Shown: one piece after another, positions 1 through 10,632 of the stretch
Layout of the letters: the number at the start of each line of letters is the position of its first letter
How positions within the stretch are numbered: position 1 is the stretch's first letter
Assembly (NCBI GenBank): GCA_027919835.1
Contig: JANVFP010000009.1
Coordinates: 1,116,001-1,180,000 of the forward strand
Direction of reading: 5' to 3'
Length of the DNA: 64,000 bases
Origin: Lentinula raphanica
Lineage: Eukaryota; Basidiomycota; Agaricomycetes; Agaricales; Omphalotaceae
Translations under genes and position numbers: made by a program
The notes under the pieces: model-generated
What the model was told of the DNA's origin: nothing
Database searches by the model: none
The model's input: the letters and a program-made list of their open reading frames with translations, nothing else

Positions 1-459
1 AGAGAAACAGGTAGAGGTCAGATTCCTCTACTTCGTTTCAATCCCGGAGAGGGTAGAGAGCCTTGATGAAGTAGAGGTCTACCTCGCTGAAGCCTGAGAA
101 GTGGAGGTTCACGTTCAAGCTCAAGTTTACGTTTCTCCGAAATATCCGGACCGAGTCCTAGTCCGCCGTCGCTCGCCGGCGCCGATCATTCTGTAGGGCA
201 CCGTTCTTTCTTCGTTCTCCACCACTACAAACTTTAACGTCCATATGTACAACCAAAGGACTCCATTTGGACACGTATCTACAACTCTCAATGCTCCTCA
301 TTGTGCAAACATATCTCTTTCTCAAGTTGTCGATCCAACTTGATTACTGAGTCGTACAGCCTCCTACAGCTGAGCTCGGTTTGGGATACAAGAGGATACA
401 AGATTGTCCTACTCTAGGATGTGGTCAAAATGGTTAGCTTTCTTTAGGAACTGAACACA

Positions 460-2070
460 ATGCTCAGACTTCATTGCAGCAATCAGAGCTCTGCCTCTAC
501 TCTGCCCCAGAGCAGTCTTCGCTCCGAGTGTGAAAGTTTTTGTGCTTCAAATCTGCTCAATGTACGTACTCAACGTTCAACTTCATTGCAACTCGAAGTC
601 TCCAAGAAACAACCACCATTTGATTTCGATGATTTTGACCTCGCTTAGACGGTTAGACTGACGACTGTGCTAGTAGCTTGGACTCAAGCTGCAACATCGC
701 AAATATATTGCCAAGTTTGTACTCGAAGAGGCCAATCTCGCTGACACCTTCCCGCGGTTCGTTCAATGGCGCAGAGGCTGAGTACTGAGATTGAGACTCG
801 GAGCTGGTGCCCGTCATGCCACTCATCTCAAGCTTTTCAGGAATGGAAAATGGTTACAGGAGATTGTTCATAGAGAAAGGCAAGATAAATCGTGCGAGTA
901 AGATGATTTCTAGTTAATCCTTCTTCCTGACTTGTGACAGACATGCTTCAAAACCTGCAGGGATTTCAAGATGCGTTGCCAAGCATCTTAGAGGTAGCTT
1001 GCAGAGAACAGGAAAGAGCGTGTCAATGTTCATGCAACGAATACAGTATGAACTGGAGATTCATTTCTCTGATGAGCTTTGAGATTCCTTGGGTTGAGAT
1101 GTGGATAGTAGGAGGTTTGAATCATGGCTCAACTAGCTAGCTGTTGATTTCGATTACCGTAGATGTAGAACAAAGCGTGCCAGTTTTGGTGTTCAATAGC
1201 TCTAAAAATGAAACGTTAGAGTTCATTTTGCGTACCGAGAAACTAAGACGACGAACACTTACAGTCCGTTGCCCGATGTCATGCTCAAGCCCACGAAGGT
1301 TCACAACCATGCAGGTCCATGCTCTTCGTTGGAAAAGTGCAAAGCCCCCCGGGCCTGTCAGAAATAAGTAGAGTCGGTGGTATGATGACAGTCGGCAAAC
1401 TCGGCACTGCCTGCCGATAATTGCCGTAGAGCAAGCGCCTATCAGCGCCTACGGCGTACATAATCTCAACGTTCAACTCTCACTGCAGTTCAACTCCAGT
1501 CTCCAAAACCTCTTCTCAACTGTATGTCTCTCACCTGCCCAGTACAGCTTTCTCACTATGCGACCACCATCGCTTCTCAACAGTCTTGGTTGACCTCGCT
1601 GAGACCGGCCACCGTGTAGTTTGGATTCAACACCCACCATCGCAAATAAATTGCCTTTGTACTCGAACAGGCCACTTTCAACTTTTTTCCGCTGACACCT
1701 TCCCGCGACTCGTTCAATGGTACAGTACTCGCCATCTATATAGAAACATGGTGAGCCGGTTCCCATCATACTGCTCATCTCGAGCCTTTCACAAATGGAG
1801 AACATCGGATACAGAGGCTTGAAATTCTATACAGCGAGAGCCCCGACAAATGTGCGAGTATTATGATCTCTAGATGATCCTTTTTCCTTATTTGTGACAG
1901 ACATGCCTCGAAAACTGCGGGGATTTCAAGATGCGTTGTCAGGGATCTTAGGGGTACCTTGCAGTGAATAGGCAAGAGCAGTGATCGACAACCAGGAGTC
2001 TTGCCGTATCGAGCTCAAACATCGCTGCATCTCGTAAAGGAAATCGCGCCAATGTTCATGCAACGAATAC
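460..2070. repeat. Degenerate tandem duplication, period about 960 bp
   Basis: Two stretches (about 560-1060 and 1460-2070) align in the same order. Shared blocks include 'gggatttcaagatgcgttg' at about 961 and 1920, and 'gctgacaccttcccgcg' at about 742 and 1694. A possible intron end, 'tgtgacag', precedes the shared block in each copy. No frame stays open through either copy, so they look like decayed copies of an old gene that I do not recognise. The rest of 1-2400 shows no supportable gene. Confidence 0.55.
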
Positions 2071-2429
2071 AGTACATTGATACTTTGGCAACCTCGATGC
2101 ATTGTTTTATTCCAGAATACAAAGCGCTCGTGTACTCGCGATCTTTCGCCCCCATTCAGATTCACGCCACCTGGAGTCCTCGGTCGGATGGGACCTTTCA
2201 GTGAATAAGGAAATGTCGCTCTCCATAGAGTCCGTGAGGCCACCAGGTTACCGTACCTGTCAGAGAGAGAAGTGTCGCGGGATTATAAGAACTCGTCTGC
2301 TTTCTCTGTTTTCTTCTGTATCTTGTGCAAACCTATATACTAGGTAAGTACATGCATGCTTCGATTTCTTCATTACATTGATTGAATCCTCAACGTACTT
2401 CGTCGCGTCTCTAGTTCTACATATCGTTC

Positions 2430-3437
2430 ATGACTCGGAGTGGGTATCCGATGATCGTCTTCGACTCTGACCCACAGTCAACGAGCCCTATCTCATCAGA
2501 AGAAGAGGCTCTCGTACGGTCTTTGTTCGCTAGCTTCGATACAGCATGGAATCACGCAGCCCTCCAAGAACGTCTGCGACGGGCTCAACGACAATCTAAA
2601 CTCGGACCTCATGGTTATTCCACTCTGAACCGGATGACCTTGTTCAGCATCATCTGGTCTGCAGCCAAAGAACCAGAGTTTCGCCCACATCAAGTCGTTT
2701 GGAGTGCGATGCGCGTCTTTCTTGAGAACAGTGGGGTTTTGGAAGACCTTGTGGCGAGATTCAATGCTTCTGCAAGTCAGGGGGATTTGGAGCAATCTTA
2801 TGCTCAGGATAGGGACCTTGCCGCGTCGAGTGTGAGTCGGGGCAGTGTAGAACGTCGTCAAGAGGAGCGTAGGGCTAGAAGGGCAAGGTCGTCCAGTGTT
2901 ACGGTCCAACGCGCTTCCTCGGCACTATCGGCCAGTGCTGTTCATCCGAAGCATACACGGCTTCCTTCGATTCCCTCCATCGACCAAGCTCCTGCGAATT
3001 CGGATTCTGGTAGCTCACGCCAGTCTCAGAATCGCACCTCTCGCATTCCTTCTCATCTCCAACATGACTCATCCTCCTCTTCATCCATTACTTACCCGAT
3101 CTCTACGATACACGCTCCCTACGAACTGGATCCGCCAACAATGAATAACTTGGCGTATAGAAGAATGGCAGTGTATGAGCGTTTCCAGCCGCTCGAGCCT
3201 CCTTCGAGTTCAGGCTCGTCTTTGCCGCCATGCACAACACCGTCTCCGTTAGATGTCATGCGTGCGGAGACGCAACCGACTCGGACTACGAATAATCATG
3301 TTGTTCCATCTATCTCCGACTATAACCCTTACCGCCTTGCTTTCTATAACGTGCAATATCCACAGTCAACCTTTTCCTCCTCATCGCAGCCCCATCATGA
3401 CGCTTCTGATGCTCGAGGTGCTTGGGAAAGCCGATGA
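2430..3437 (+). CDS. Hypothetical serine-rich protein (335 aa)
   Basis: A single uninterrupted 335-codon frame, much longer than expected by chance here and preceded by an AT-rich 'attataag' at 2281. Residues about 25-125 look ordered (hydrophobic/charged mix including LFASFDTAW and VWSAMRVFLENSGVL). Residues about 130-335 are rich in Ser, Pro and Arg, with poly-Ser runs, so probably disordered. No signal peptide, membrane segment or known domain is visible. No family recognised. It could be the remainder of a larger spliced gene, because the upstream 100 bp also has open frames. Function unknown. Confidence 0.55.
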   Translation: MTRSGYPMIVFDSDPQSTSPISSEEEALVRSLFASFDTAWNHAALQERLRRAQRQSKLGPHGYSTLNRMTLFSIIWSAAKEPEFRPHQVVWSAMRVFLENSGVLEDLVARFNASASQGDLEQSYAQDRDLAASSVSRGSVERRQEERRARRARSSSVTVQRASSALSASAVHPKHTRLPSIPSIDQAPANSDSGSSRQSQNRTSRIPSHLQHDSSSSSSITYPISTIHAPYELDPPTMNNLAYRRMAVYERFQPLEPPSSSGSSLPPCTTPSPLDVMRAETQPTRTTNNHVVPSISDYNPYRLAFYNVQYPQSTFSSSSQPHHDASDARGAWESR

Positions 3438-6400
3438 ATGGACAAGACATACATAGGATGCCCTTGTCGGGGATGACCCACTGGATACTGTTTGAATCTC
3501 GCAACACCTTACCTTAAACTTCCAAGATGGTAAACCATCTCTAACACGCCCATGATGGACTATTGGTACTAGAGAATATCGAATTGTAGAGGCTACACTT
3601 TGCTTGAATAAATGAACCTTCTCGGACCCTCCAGATGATACCATAGTTGTGTATTGTATTCATGTACGATGTATAATCTCTCGCTCACTAGCTATCTAAA
3701 TGAACATCAGCTTCCAGAAAAATAATAATCAATGCGCATATAGTGCGCCTTTCAAAGTCTCGAGGCGATATACTTTCTATGAAGATTTTCGAGGCAAGAA
3801 TCAGAGTATCTTGGTGAATGAGCCGTTAGCCTGATACAACTCGGATGACATTGAAGACCTGTATAACTCACCAAACCAGTGATGAATCGCACTGGATGAT
3901 GTCCAAAGTTATAAGCGTATATACACTCGATGCGTTGGATCTAAGAAACATCAGCAAAAGGCTCGTCATCGAGATGTGAGCACTGAAACACACCGAGAAA
4001 CAACAAGAAACATCAGTGGCCACTGGCCGTATCCCCCGGCAGTCAGACCGTCTCTTTGTCGATGTTCACATTCTCGGGGGTGGATGCCATGAAGATAGTG
4101 CAAGAAACGAACGAAATTGTAGTCCATAGATCTATGCCTGCAAGCATCGGCAGTTGCAGGATCAAGAAAAGCGCGTCCTATCCATAAAGTTCCGGGCGGT
4201 CCAAATTCTCAATTGCGATAGGACCAGTGAGCAAGAAAAGCGACGAGTCAGACGATAGAGATCTATGCGTCTCTCAAGAGAGTGGATGTTGTGGCGAATC
4301 GTTGGTGAGAACTGTATTTGGATGAGAAGACTGTCCGCCTCTGTCCGCTCATGATTTTTTGAATTCTACTGTGCATGAATTCGTTCTGGAAAGAGCGAAG
4401 CAATCTAACAAAAATGAGAAAGACGAATCGAGTTTGTCTCTTTCAAGCTCACAAAGTCGCGAAACTTCCAAAAACTGATCCCCTCCGAGAAATCCCGCTG
4501 ATGAAGTTGTCAGGCAAGGGGAAAGACGTTGAAAATATGAAATAGCATTCACCTTCATCTGGATTTTCTCTGGGGGAAGATATGGGTGGAATCTTCGATC
4601 TGACCGTTTCGTATAATCTTTTGGCATATTGAAGAAGTTGACGTGGATGGCAGAATGAACAGAAGTAGGAGAGTTGAGAGGGGAAATGGGACCCACGAAT
4701 GAGCAAGCACGGCGTGGAAAAAGTCAGCTGGCTGAATTTGACCATCAATGAAGATGCTGTTGAGAGGATGATTTTCGAAACTCAGATGGCCAATCCCCAT
4801 GGAAAAAAAATCAAAACTCATCTTCCAATTTCTGTGAACGGCGCCGGCGGAGTTGCTTCGATGCAGGCTGTATCTTCTTCAATGCCTTTCGGACTCTCCA
4901 ATAAGCTGCATGCAGAGAGGCGGTCAAGTAGTCTCGAGACTCTCGGCCATTGCAAGAAGGCCCAAGAATTGCTTCAGACCTGGATGTTATGTGTGCACGC
5001 ATGTGACGCTGCCAGAAACGCGTAGCATGTGACTTACCAGCATGTGACGTTTGTGACATGACTCCGTGGGTCCAGAGTCATTAGGAGAACTTCAAGAAGA
5101 AAATGTGAAGCATGTTCAGTAAATAAATACCTTGACTATTGTTCAAGATTCCTCAAGTTTACGATTGGCGGGGTCTCGAGCCCTGCAAACATCAAGGGGT
5201 GCGGGAAAACTTGAAACGATGGGTCATAGGAACCCACAACTTGAAAGCGATCATTTTGTGGAAGACAACTCGAGTGGGGTTCCGGGTCCAACAAACATCT
5301 ACCAGATCAAACCCTACCTTATCTAAGAGCTCCTCTCTGCTCTTTTCGAATGTGTTGATACTTACAAGTTTCTATATCTTGGTTCTGTTTTGATCAGAGG
5401 ATTCGAGGACCCTCCTCCAAGTTTGGACGACTAATCTGCAATAAGCCTTTCTGTTGTAGACTCTGTGTTATGCAAAGATGAATGTCAGCCCGAGTGTTGA
5501 TTTTTCTGAACAAATTTATTGTCAGTTTCCTTTGGAAACGCCTGCCCATCGTCGCCGCGATTTATCTCTCACGACATAAAGACCAAGACTGGAAAGTGTT
5601 CGGATTGTCTCTAACTTTGTTGGGAATAAACCCGGAACATGCAGTTCTGTGATGTATTCTTGCCAGCTCTGTTTGTTCAATCTTGAACAGAAAAGCCGCA
5701 AGAGATACTGAATGTCACTCCCTCCATGTATCTCGTCATGTTCATCCTCTGATCTGCTGCAAATCCGGAATTCTTGGAGTCCTACGCACCTCAAAAGTCC
5801 AGCGCCCACCGGGCTCGCAGACCGAGAGAACATGGAATGAAGACTTTTGATGAAGACCGGATGAAGACCGCTGTCGGACACGGGCGTTAAACTTCTGGGC
5901 CAAGTAAGATTACATAATCATAATTCGATTTATGTAGAAAGGACCTCAGAGAGTTTTCGGCGGCTGAACGTTGCATGCAACGTTGAATCCTTGCTGAGGC
6001 TTGCTTGAGTGCTTGAGGGGATGCAATCAAAAACTGGGAAGTGGGGATGAATTCACAATAGACGAGGGTTTTATGAGCACCAAGAAACAGTCAGAAAATG
6101 GGAAGGTGCATTCGCAATAGACAAGGTTTGCAGTAGTACAGAACACTGAGAGACAAAAAGAATGTTAATCGAAAGTAAGCATCTGAATGAAACCACAAAG
6201 ATGGTGGGCAAATGTCATCGAAGAAGCTCATACACTGTGGCACAGATAGACCGGCCCCTCAACAATGTACGCAGACTTCTGCATCATGACTTCATATATA
6301 TGAAAGAAGCTGACACTGTTGACCGTGGAGTGGGAGCCCGAAGAAGTTAATCGGATGTATGTAACCACAAGGTTGACTAGGACCGGACTAGGACTGTCTG

Positions 6401-7150
6401 AGAGTCCCATAGTAAAGCTGTCGAGTAACTCTAGCATCTAATATAGCAAGCTTGTCTTGCGAGAGTCTGCCTAGGGGAGACTAACTCTAGCAAGCATGTG
6501 GCTCGCGCCCTTGCAAGAGCACTCAAAAGCCGTAGAGAACACGACTTCAAAACTTGCATGGACTGCCAAGTATAGATATTGGCTAAGAGGAGACATGATG
6601 GGTGACGCGAGTAACTCGTCTTGATCGGGCCACTGGTCTTCTTTTGCGGGGCAAGACGCATTGTGTATGAGAGTGATGGGCACTCAATTTCTGGTGTGAA
6701 CCGCGATACTAGAGTGACCAGAGGAGAGATTCTCCACGAAATTCGATGGACCCGCGCCCTTGAGAGAGCGCTCAAGAGTCGTGGAGAACGCAGTAGGATA
6801 ATTTGCACGTCTTCCCAGACTGTCATGCAAATATTCGGTGAGATGGTCGCCACCAGTCTATGTTGAGGATGGTATTGTTCGGAGTGCGTCTGGGGCGGCA
6901 AATGAAGTTGAGAGAACTATAGGTATGCCATGATGGACAGCATAGCAGAAAAAGGGTCGTGGATATGGGAGCCCGGAGTACGGCCAGACAACGAGAACGC
7001 GCTCGAAAATCTATCGTTGGAAACCCAACTGGCCGTGTGTCCGGGCATAAGAAAGGGACCTTGAACGACAAACTCATGGCTTCTCGTATGTGATGTCCAA
7101 TTCTCCCTAATTCTCCATTGAAGACTTTAACAAAGGCCCAGACGTGATGC
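3438..7150. other. Gene-poor interval
   Basis: Only short frames on both strands, none with spliceable extensions or recognisable motifs. The longest are 4349-4696 minus, 4699-5025 plus and 5522-5881 minus (119 codons). Nothing here is supported as a gene. Confidence 0.4.
6500..6825. repeat. Pair of imperfect ~60-bp direct repeats
   Basis: The block at about 6508-6570 beginning 'cgcgcccttgcaagagcac' recurs diverged at about 6751-6815 as 'cgcgcccttgagagagcgc'. Both are followed by 'gagaac' and an 'acttgca/atttgca' segment. No function visible. Confidence 0.4.
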
Positions 7151-7699
7151 GGAGATCTACAGTGCAGTAAACAAAAGGAGGAGCACGATGAAGGCGCTTA
7201 CAAAAAATTGAGATATGATAGAAGCGAACTCTTGAAGCAGGGCAAGGAGGAAGTTCGAAGTTAAGTACTGTTTGATGCATTTCAATTTTCGAAGCTTCAG
7301 CTTCAGCGCTTGCAAGGGCCGGCGTCCCCGAAAACCTGTCCGGTGTCCCCGTAAATCATGACGATCTCCTCTCCCAAAACTCTCAGCTTCTATATCGCAA
7401 TATTCACGCTTCTCCTTCGCTTTCGCACTCATGCACCATCACAAGACTTCTCTCATATTACCGGTCAGTTATGTTGATTCATTCTGCATCCTAGCTGACC
7501 ACACTGCTGTGCCAATCCTGTTAGTTAGTGTCAGTCGATTTCGGATGAATCTCAACACTGTGATGATCTATATGACTATGTTATTGTCGAGTGAACACCC
7601 GCATGCGGTCAAAATTCTGACTTCCATGGCCGTGTCGAAGCTTGTGGAGTCAGTCAGCTTTCGAAAGATGTATATGTGCGACATCTTGTGGCATGGAAC

Positions 7700-8231
7700 G
7701 CGTGAGGTTATGAAGAAAACGGGCCAGATCGTGATGGAATGGGCACGCGGTAGAGTGTCAGTCAAAATGAAATACTCGTTGAAAGCTCGCTGATACTCTC
7801 GTTCGTCCTCTGGTCCTCGACATAAGAGCTTGGACCTCCATCGACTGCGTGCAGGCATCAAGTTTTGTTTGACCTAATTCAGTGATCACACGATGTATAT
7901 CTCGCCAAAGTAGAATGTTCTTAGGAGCACCCTGCTTTGGCGAGATATACACCGGGTGTTCAGTGGATGGACAACCACATTCCATCCCTCTAACCTATCT
8001 CTCCCGCCGTGTATATTCCTGTGGGTAGTCTGCCTCCCTCGTCTCTAATACGCTCATCAGGCAATAGAGACTATGGGTCACGCTGCCAGTGACTGCCTCG
8101 AAACGTCTATCCTTGGAAAACTCATCACCAAAGCGCTTTCCCCTTCGAAGGGTAGATGTAACTTGAAGGTCGGTCTGATGGTGTTCGCTCTCGCTTCTAC
8201 GAGAATACGCGGATCGCGAACCTACTGACAA
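7700..8231 (-). pseudogene. Diverged copy of the 32.4-33.6 kb gene
   Basis: The minus-strand frame ending at 7995 contains FGDEFSKDRRFEAVT, which resembles the exon 1/2 junction of the gene at 32448-33647 (WGDELFWK joined to QSTAVTMKYG). Further on, 'ggcgagatatacatcgtgtg' (about 7930-7890, minus strand) matches the intron 2/exon 3 boundary of that gene ('ggcgagatatacatcaggtg'). The remaining exons cannot be assembled. It is read as an old, decayed paralogue. Similarity is modest and judged by eye. Confidence 0.35.
7894..7951. repeat. 17-bp perfect inverted repeat
   Basis: TGTATATCTCGCCAAAG at 7894-7910 is the exact reverse complement of 7935-7951, separated by 24 bp. One arm corresponds to the intron/exon boundary shared with the gene at 33.2 kb; the other is an inverted copy of it. 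Confidence 0.75.
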
Positions 8232-8558
8232 ATCAGACCAATGCTAACGTCTTGCACTCAAACAATGTCGCGTAATGCTCAAGACTCTCAAGGTGAGTGG
8301 TCCATCTCGCCGTTATCCAACTTGGTCTCAATTCTCGCAACACAGAAATTCGAGTTTGGCGTGGTAGATACAAGTAAGTTTGCTGCTGCTGGAAAGAGGG
8401 TGTTATTTTAACCATCACTCTTTTTGGATGTTGAACGTTGATGAAACGCGAAATTCAGACCGCAACTCTGGTCAACTTTTTGCATGTACTATGAATCCAG
8501 AATCTATTATACTTGCTCATTGCTCCCCTTTGTTATCGCCACAAAGTGACTGAATTGC

Positions 8559-8835
8559 AAAAAGGACATATTGCCTTTTTCCCAGCTGCACCTTTCCGGG
8601 TTTGAAGGTGTCGAATACCTGGGGTTCGGGGGATGGGAGCATAAGCTGGTTCGATGATCATACTATGTGCTTGTGGCAGGAAAGTACACCCCCCATACAT
8701 CCCCTAAGCACTGAGTACACCAAGCCTATGTCCTCACAGCTGCCAACTGTGTTTGCGAATTCACGCAAGCAGGCCACTCCCTAATCCATACTGACAGGGA
8801 GAAACTCCTACACTGTGTTAGTAGTGGTAGTCAGA
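8559..8835 (+). repeat. Structured repeat unit U1
   Basis: First copy of a conserved unit. It holds hairpin H1 (AAAAAGG/CCTTTTT, 8559-8580), hairpin H2 (CACCTT/AAGGTG, about 8588-8610), a G-tract (GGGG-TTC-GGGGG), and the long arm H3, GTGCTT/AAGCAC, around a GGAAAGTA stem with a CACCCCCC loop (about 8669-8715). A long-range pairing joins CATAAGCT with AGCCTATG (one mismatch). No conserved reading frame runs across copies. It may be a structured RNA or a repeat with a structured product. The strand is assigned by the direction in which I read it. Confidence 0.5.
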
Positions 8836-9251
8836 CTTTGCATATGATATGACTGACGTTGATTGTACATGGAAGTCGTTTGAGTCAATCATCCTGAGAC
8901 AACTTCAAGTTCGACTCCTAAGTACTAAGTGAGAGTACACGGAAAAGCCAATCGAGTAAGGCATCTACCATCTCTGGCTTTCTGGCTCTCTTCAAAGGTG
9001 AGTGTTTATCTCGTCGCTATACAACTCGTCCCGAATTCTCGTAATAAAGCAGAAATTCGAGTTGGGCATGAGAGGCGCAAGTAGGGTTGCAACTTCTTCC
9101 TGCCGTTGGGAAGAGTTAACTGCTTCGTCAAACGTTGAACTTCCGGGATGGAATACAAAGATGAAAACGCGATCCCATTGAACATCTGTTTGCATGTTGT
9201 AGCATGCTCGCTCTCAGCTCATGATCGTGAAGTGACCGAAGACCAGATTCG

Positions 9252-9462
9252 AAAAGGACATAAATGCATTGTCGCCAATCATACCTTCAGCTAGTGACTA
9301 CCAGTTGCACCTGCCACTCATTGAAGGTGGTTGATAACTGGGGTTGGGGAAAGGATCACAAGCTGGTTGCGGATTGTACTTGAAGTAGCTTGAAGTTGTG
9401 CTTTGATGGAAAGTACACCCCCCGTATATTCCAAAGCACCAGTGGTAAGCACGCCAGTCACG
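9252..9462 (+). repeat. Structured repeat unit U2
   Basis: Second copy, 693 bp after U1. The H3 outer stem is perfect here (GTGCTTTG with CAAAGCAC) around the GGAAAGTA...CACCCCCC loop. H2 (CACCT/AGGTG) is kept, while H1 and the 3' part are degraded. Spacer sequence between units (for example 'cagaaattcgag' at 8344 and 9050) is also repeated. Confidence 0.5.
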
Positions 9463-9608
9463 TTCAACAGCGAACGAAACATCCAGGCCATCGACGCGAC
9501 GACGCGATCCGACGACTCGTTCTCAGATCTTCAAGCGACGCAGCATTTCGAGTTTGGCATGACAGGCACAAGTAATCTCGCTGCCGCTGGGTATACCGTA
9601 TACATGCT

Positions 9609-9914
9609 TGTTAGAAAGGTTGAGATAGAGTCGACGGTACGCACAGGCGAAGCGCGGTACCGTGACTGGTGATGTGTCACGTATGGTTCTGTTTGGTTCG
9701 ATCGGTCTTATATAAGGCATCTGGACACGAACTCACTCTCTAACTTGTACCGTCAAGTAGAGAGTGAGTATTTCTATCTACATCGTTATATGCGTCGATA
9801 CTTACGGTTTACGTTTAGAGTATCGCTTATAGTTGTTATAGGTAACTTGAACTTGTACCGTCAAGTAGAGAAGTATCGCTTATAGTTGTTATAGCCGGGC
9901 TGGAATCCTTGTCA
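9609..9914 (+). repeat. 5' LTR
   Basis: 306 bp, TGTTAGAAAGG...CTTGTCA. It contains a TATA-like 'cttatataagg' (about 9707), a plausible promoter, and an internal duplicated motif 'acttgtaccgtcaagtagag' at about 9744 and 9851. Same sequence as the 3' LTR except for one base. Confidence 0.95.
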
Positions 9915-9990
9915 GATTCGCAGTCAGAGCAGTGATCGCCTGCTCTTTTCATTCCAGCCGCTCGATAACATTCAGAATCAATATCGCCTA

Positions 9991-10632
9991 ATGTCAAACG
10001 CAAATTCCCTTCCGCCAATTCAATACCTTCCCGAGAATCGTCAATTAGATGGCGTGTCCAACTTCCTCGCATTCAGTGACTCTATCGTGAGCACTGCCCA
10101 TGGTTACGGTCTCGAACTTGGCTACCTCAATGGTTCAATCCCTCGTCCTCCTGCTAACGTAGCTCCCGCCGTCCTTGCCACTGGTCCAAACCCTGGCCAA
10201 AACGTAATTCCCGTTAACACGGCGAATAACTCCTTGACGCCATCCGAAGCCGAATGGGAATTACGCAACAATCGCCTTTCGGCGATTATCTTTCTCAACG
10301 TCAAAGAGCCAAGAGGATTTGGACTCAGCCCAAATCAGCTGCAGAGGAGATGTGGACCAGAATCACTAATAAGCTCAATCCCCGTACCCAGGCAGCACAG
10401 ACCATCGCGAGAGAACGCATCAAGGCCATCCGCTTCAACGATGGCGATCGCTTCGACGACTACTTCCACAAGTTGGAGCGTCTCAAATGCGAGGCCAACG
10501 AGGTTGGGTGTTCCATTACTGACGAGGATCTGGCTTCTCAATTCCTTACGAGCCTCCCCGCGTCGGAATCGTTCTCATGGATCATTCAAAACTATGCCGG
10601 GAAGACATATGCGGAGATGTATGCGAGTTTGA
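9991..10632 (+). CDS. copia Gag, N-terminal frame
   Basis: Starts 76 bp after the 5' LTR. The frame encodes a Gag-like N-terminal half: LTPSEAEWELRNNRLSAIIF followed by NVKEPRGFG, typical of copia Gag. The matching continuation (SAAEEMW and onward) is in the -1 frame, from about 10335. The rest of this frame to 10632 is not Gag-like, so the functional protein needs a switch at about 10329-10335. Acts in particle assembly of the retroelement. Confidence 0.7.
   Translation: MSNANSLPPIQYLPENRQLDGVSNFLAFSDSIVSTAHGYGLELGYLNGSIPRPPANVAPAVLATGPNPGQNVIPVNTANNSLTPSEAEWELRNNRLSAIIFLNVKEPRGFGLSPNQLQRRCGPESLISSIPVPRQHRPSRENASRPSASTMAIASTTTSTSWSVSNARPTRLGVPLLTRIWLLNSLRASPRRNRSHGSFKTMPGRHMRRCMRV

Noticed and set aside
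4349..5025. Overlapping minus- and plus-strand frames of 88-115 codons
   Set aside because: They shadow each other, have no motif, no splice extensions and no paralogue in the window.
5522..5881. A 119-codon minus-strand ORF
   Set aside because: Open frame of this size is expected by chance here; composition and flanks give no support.
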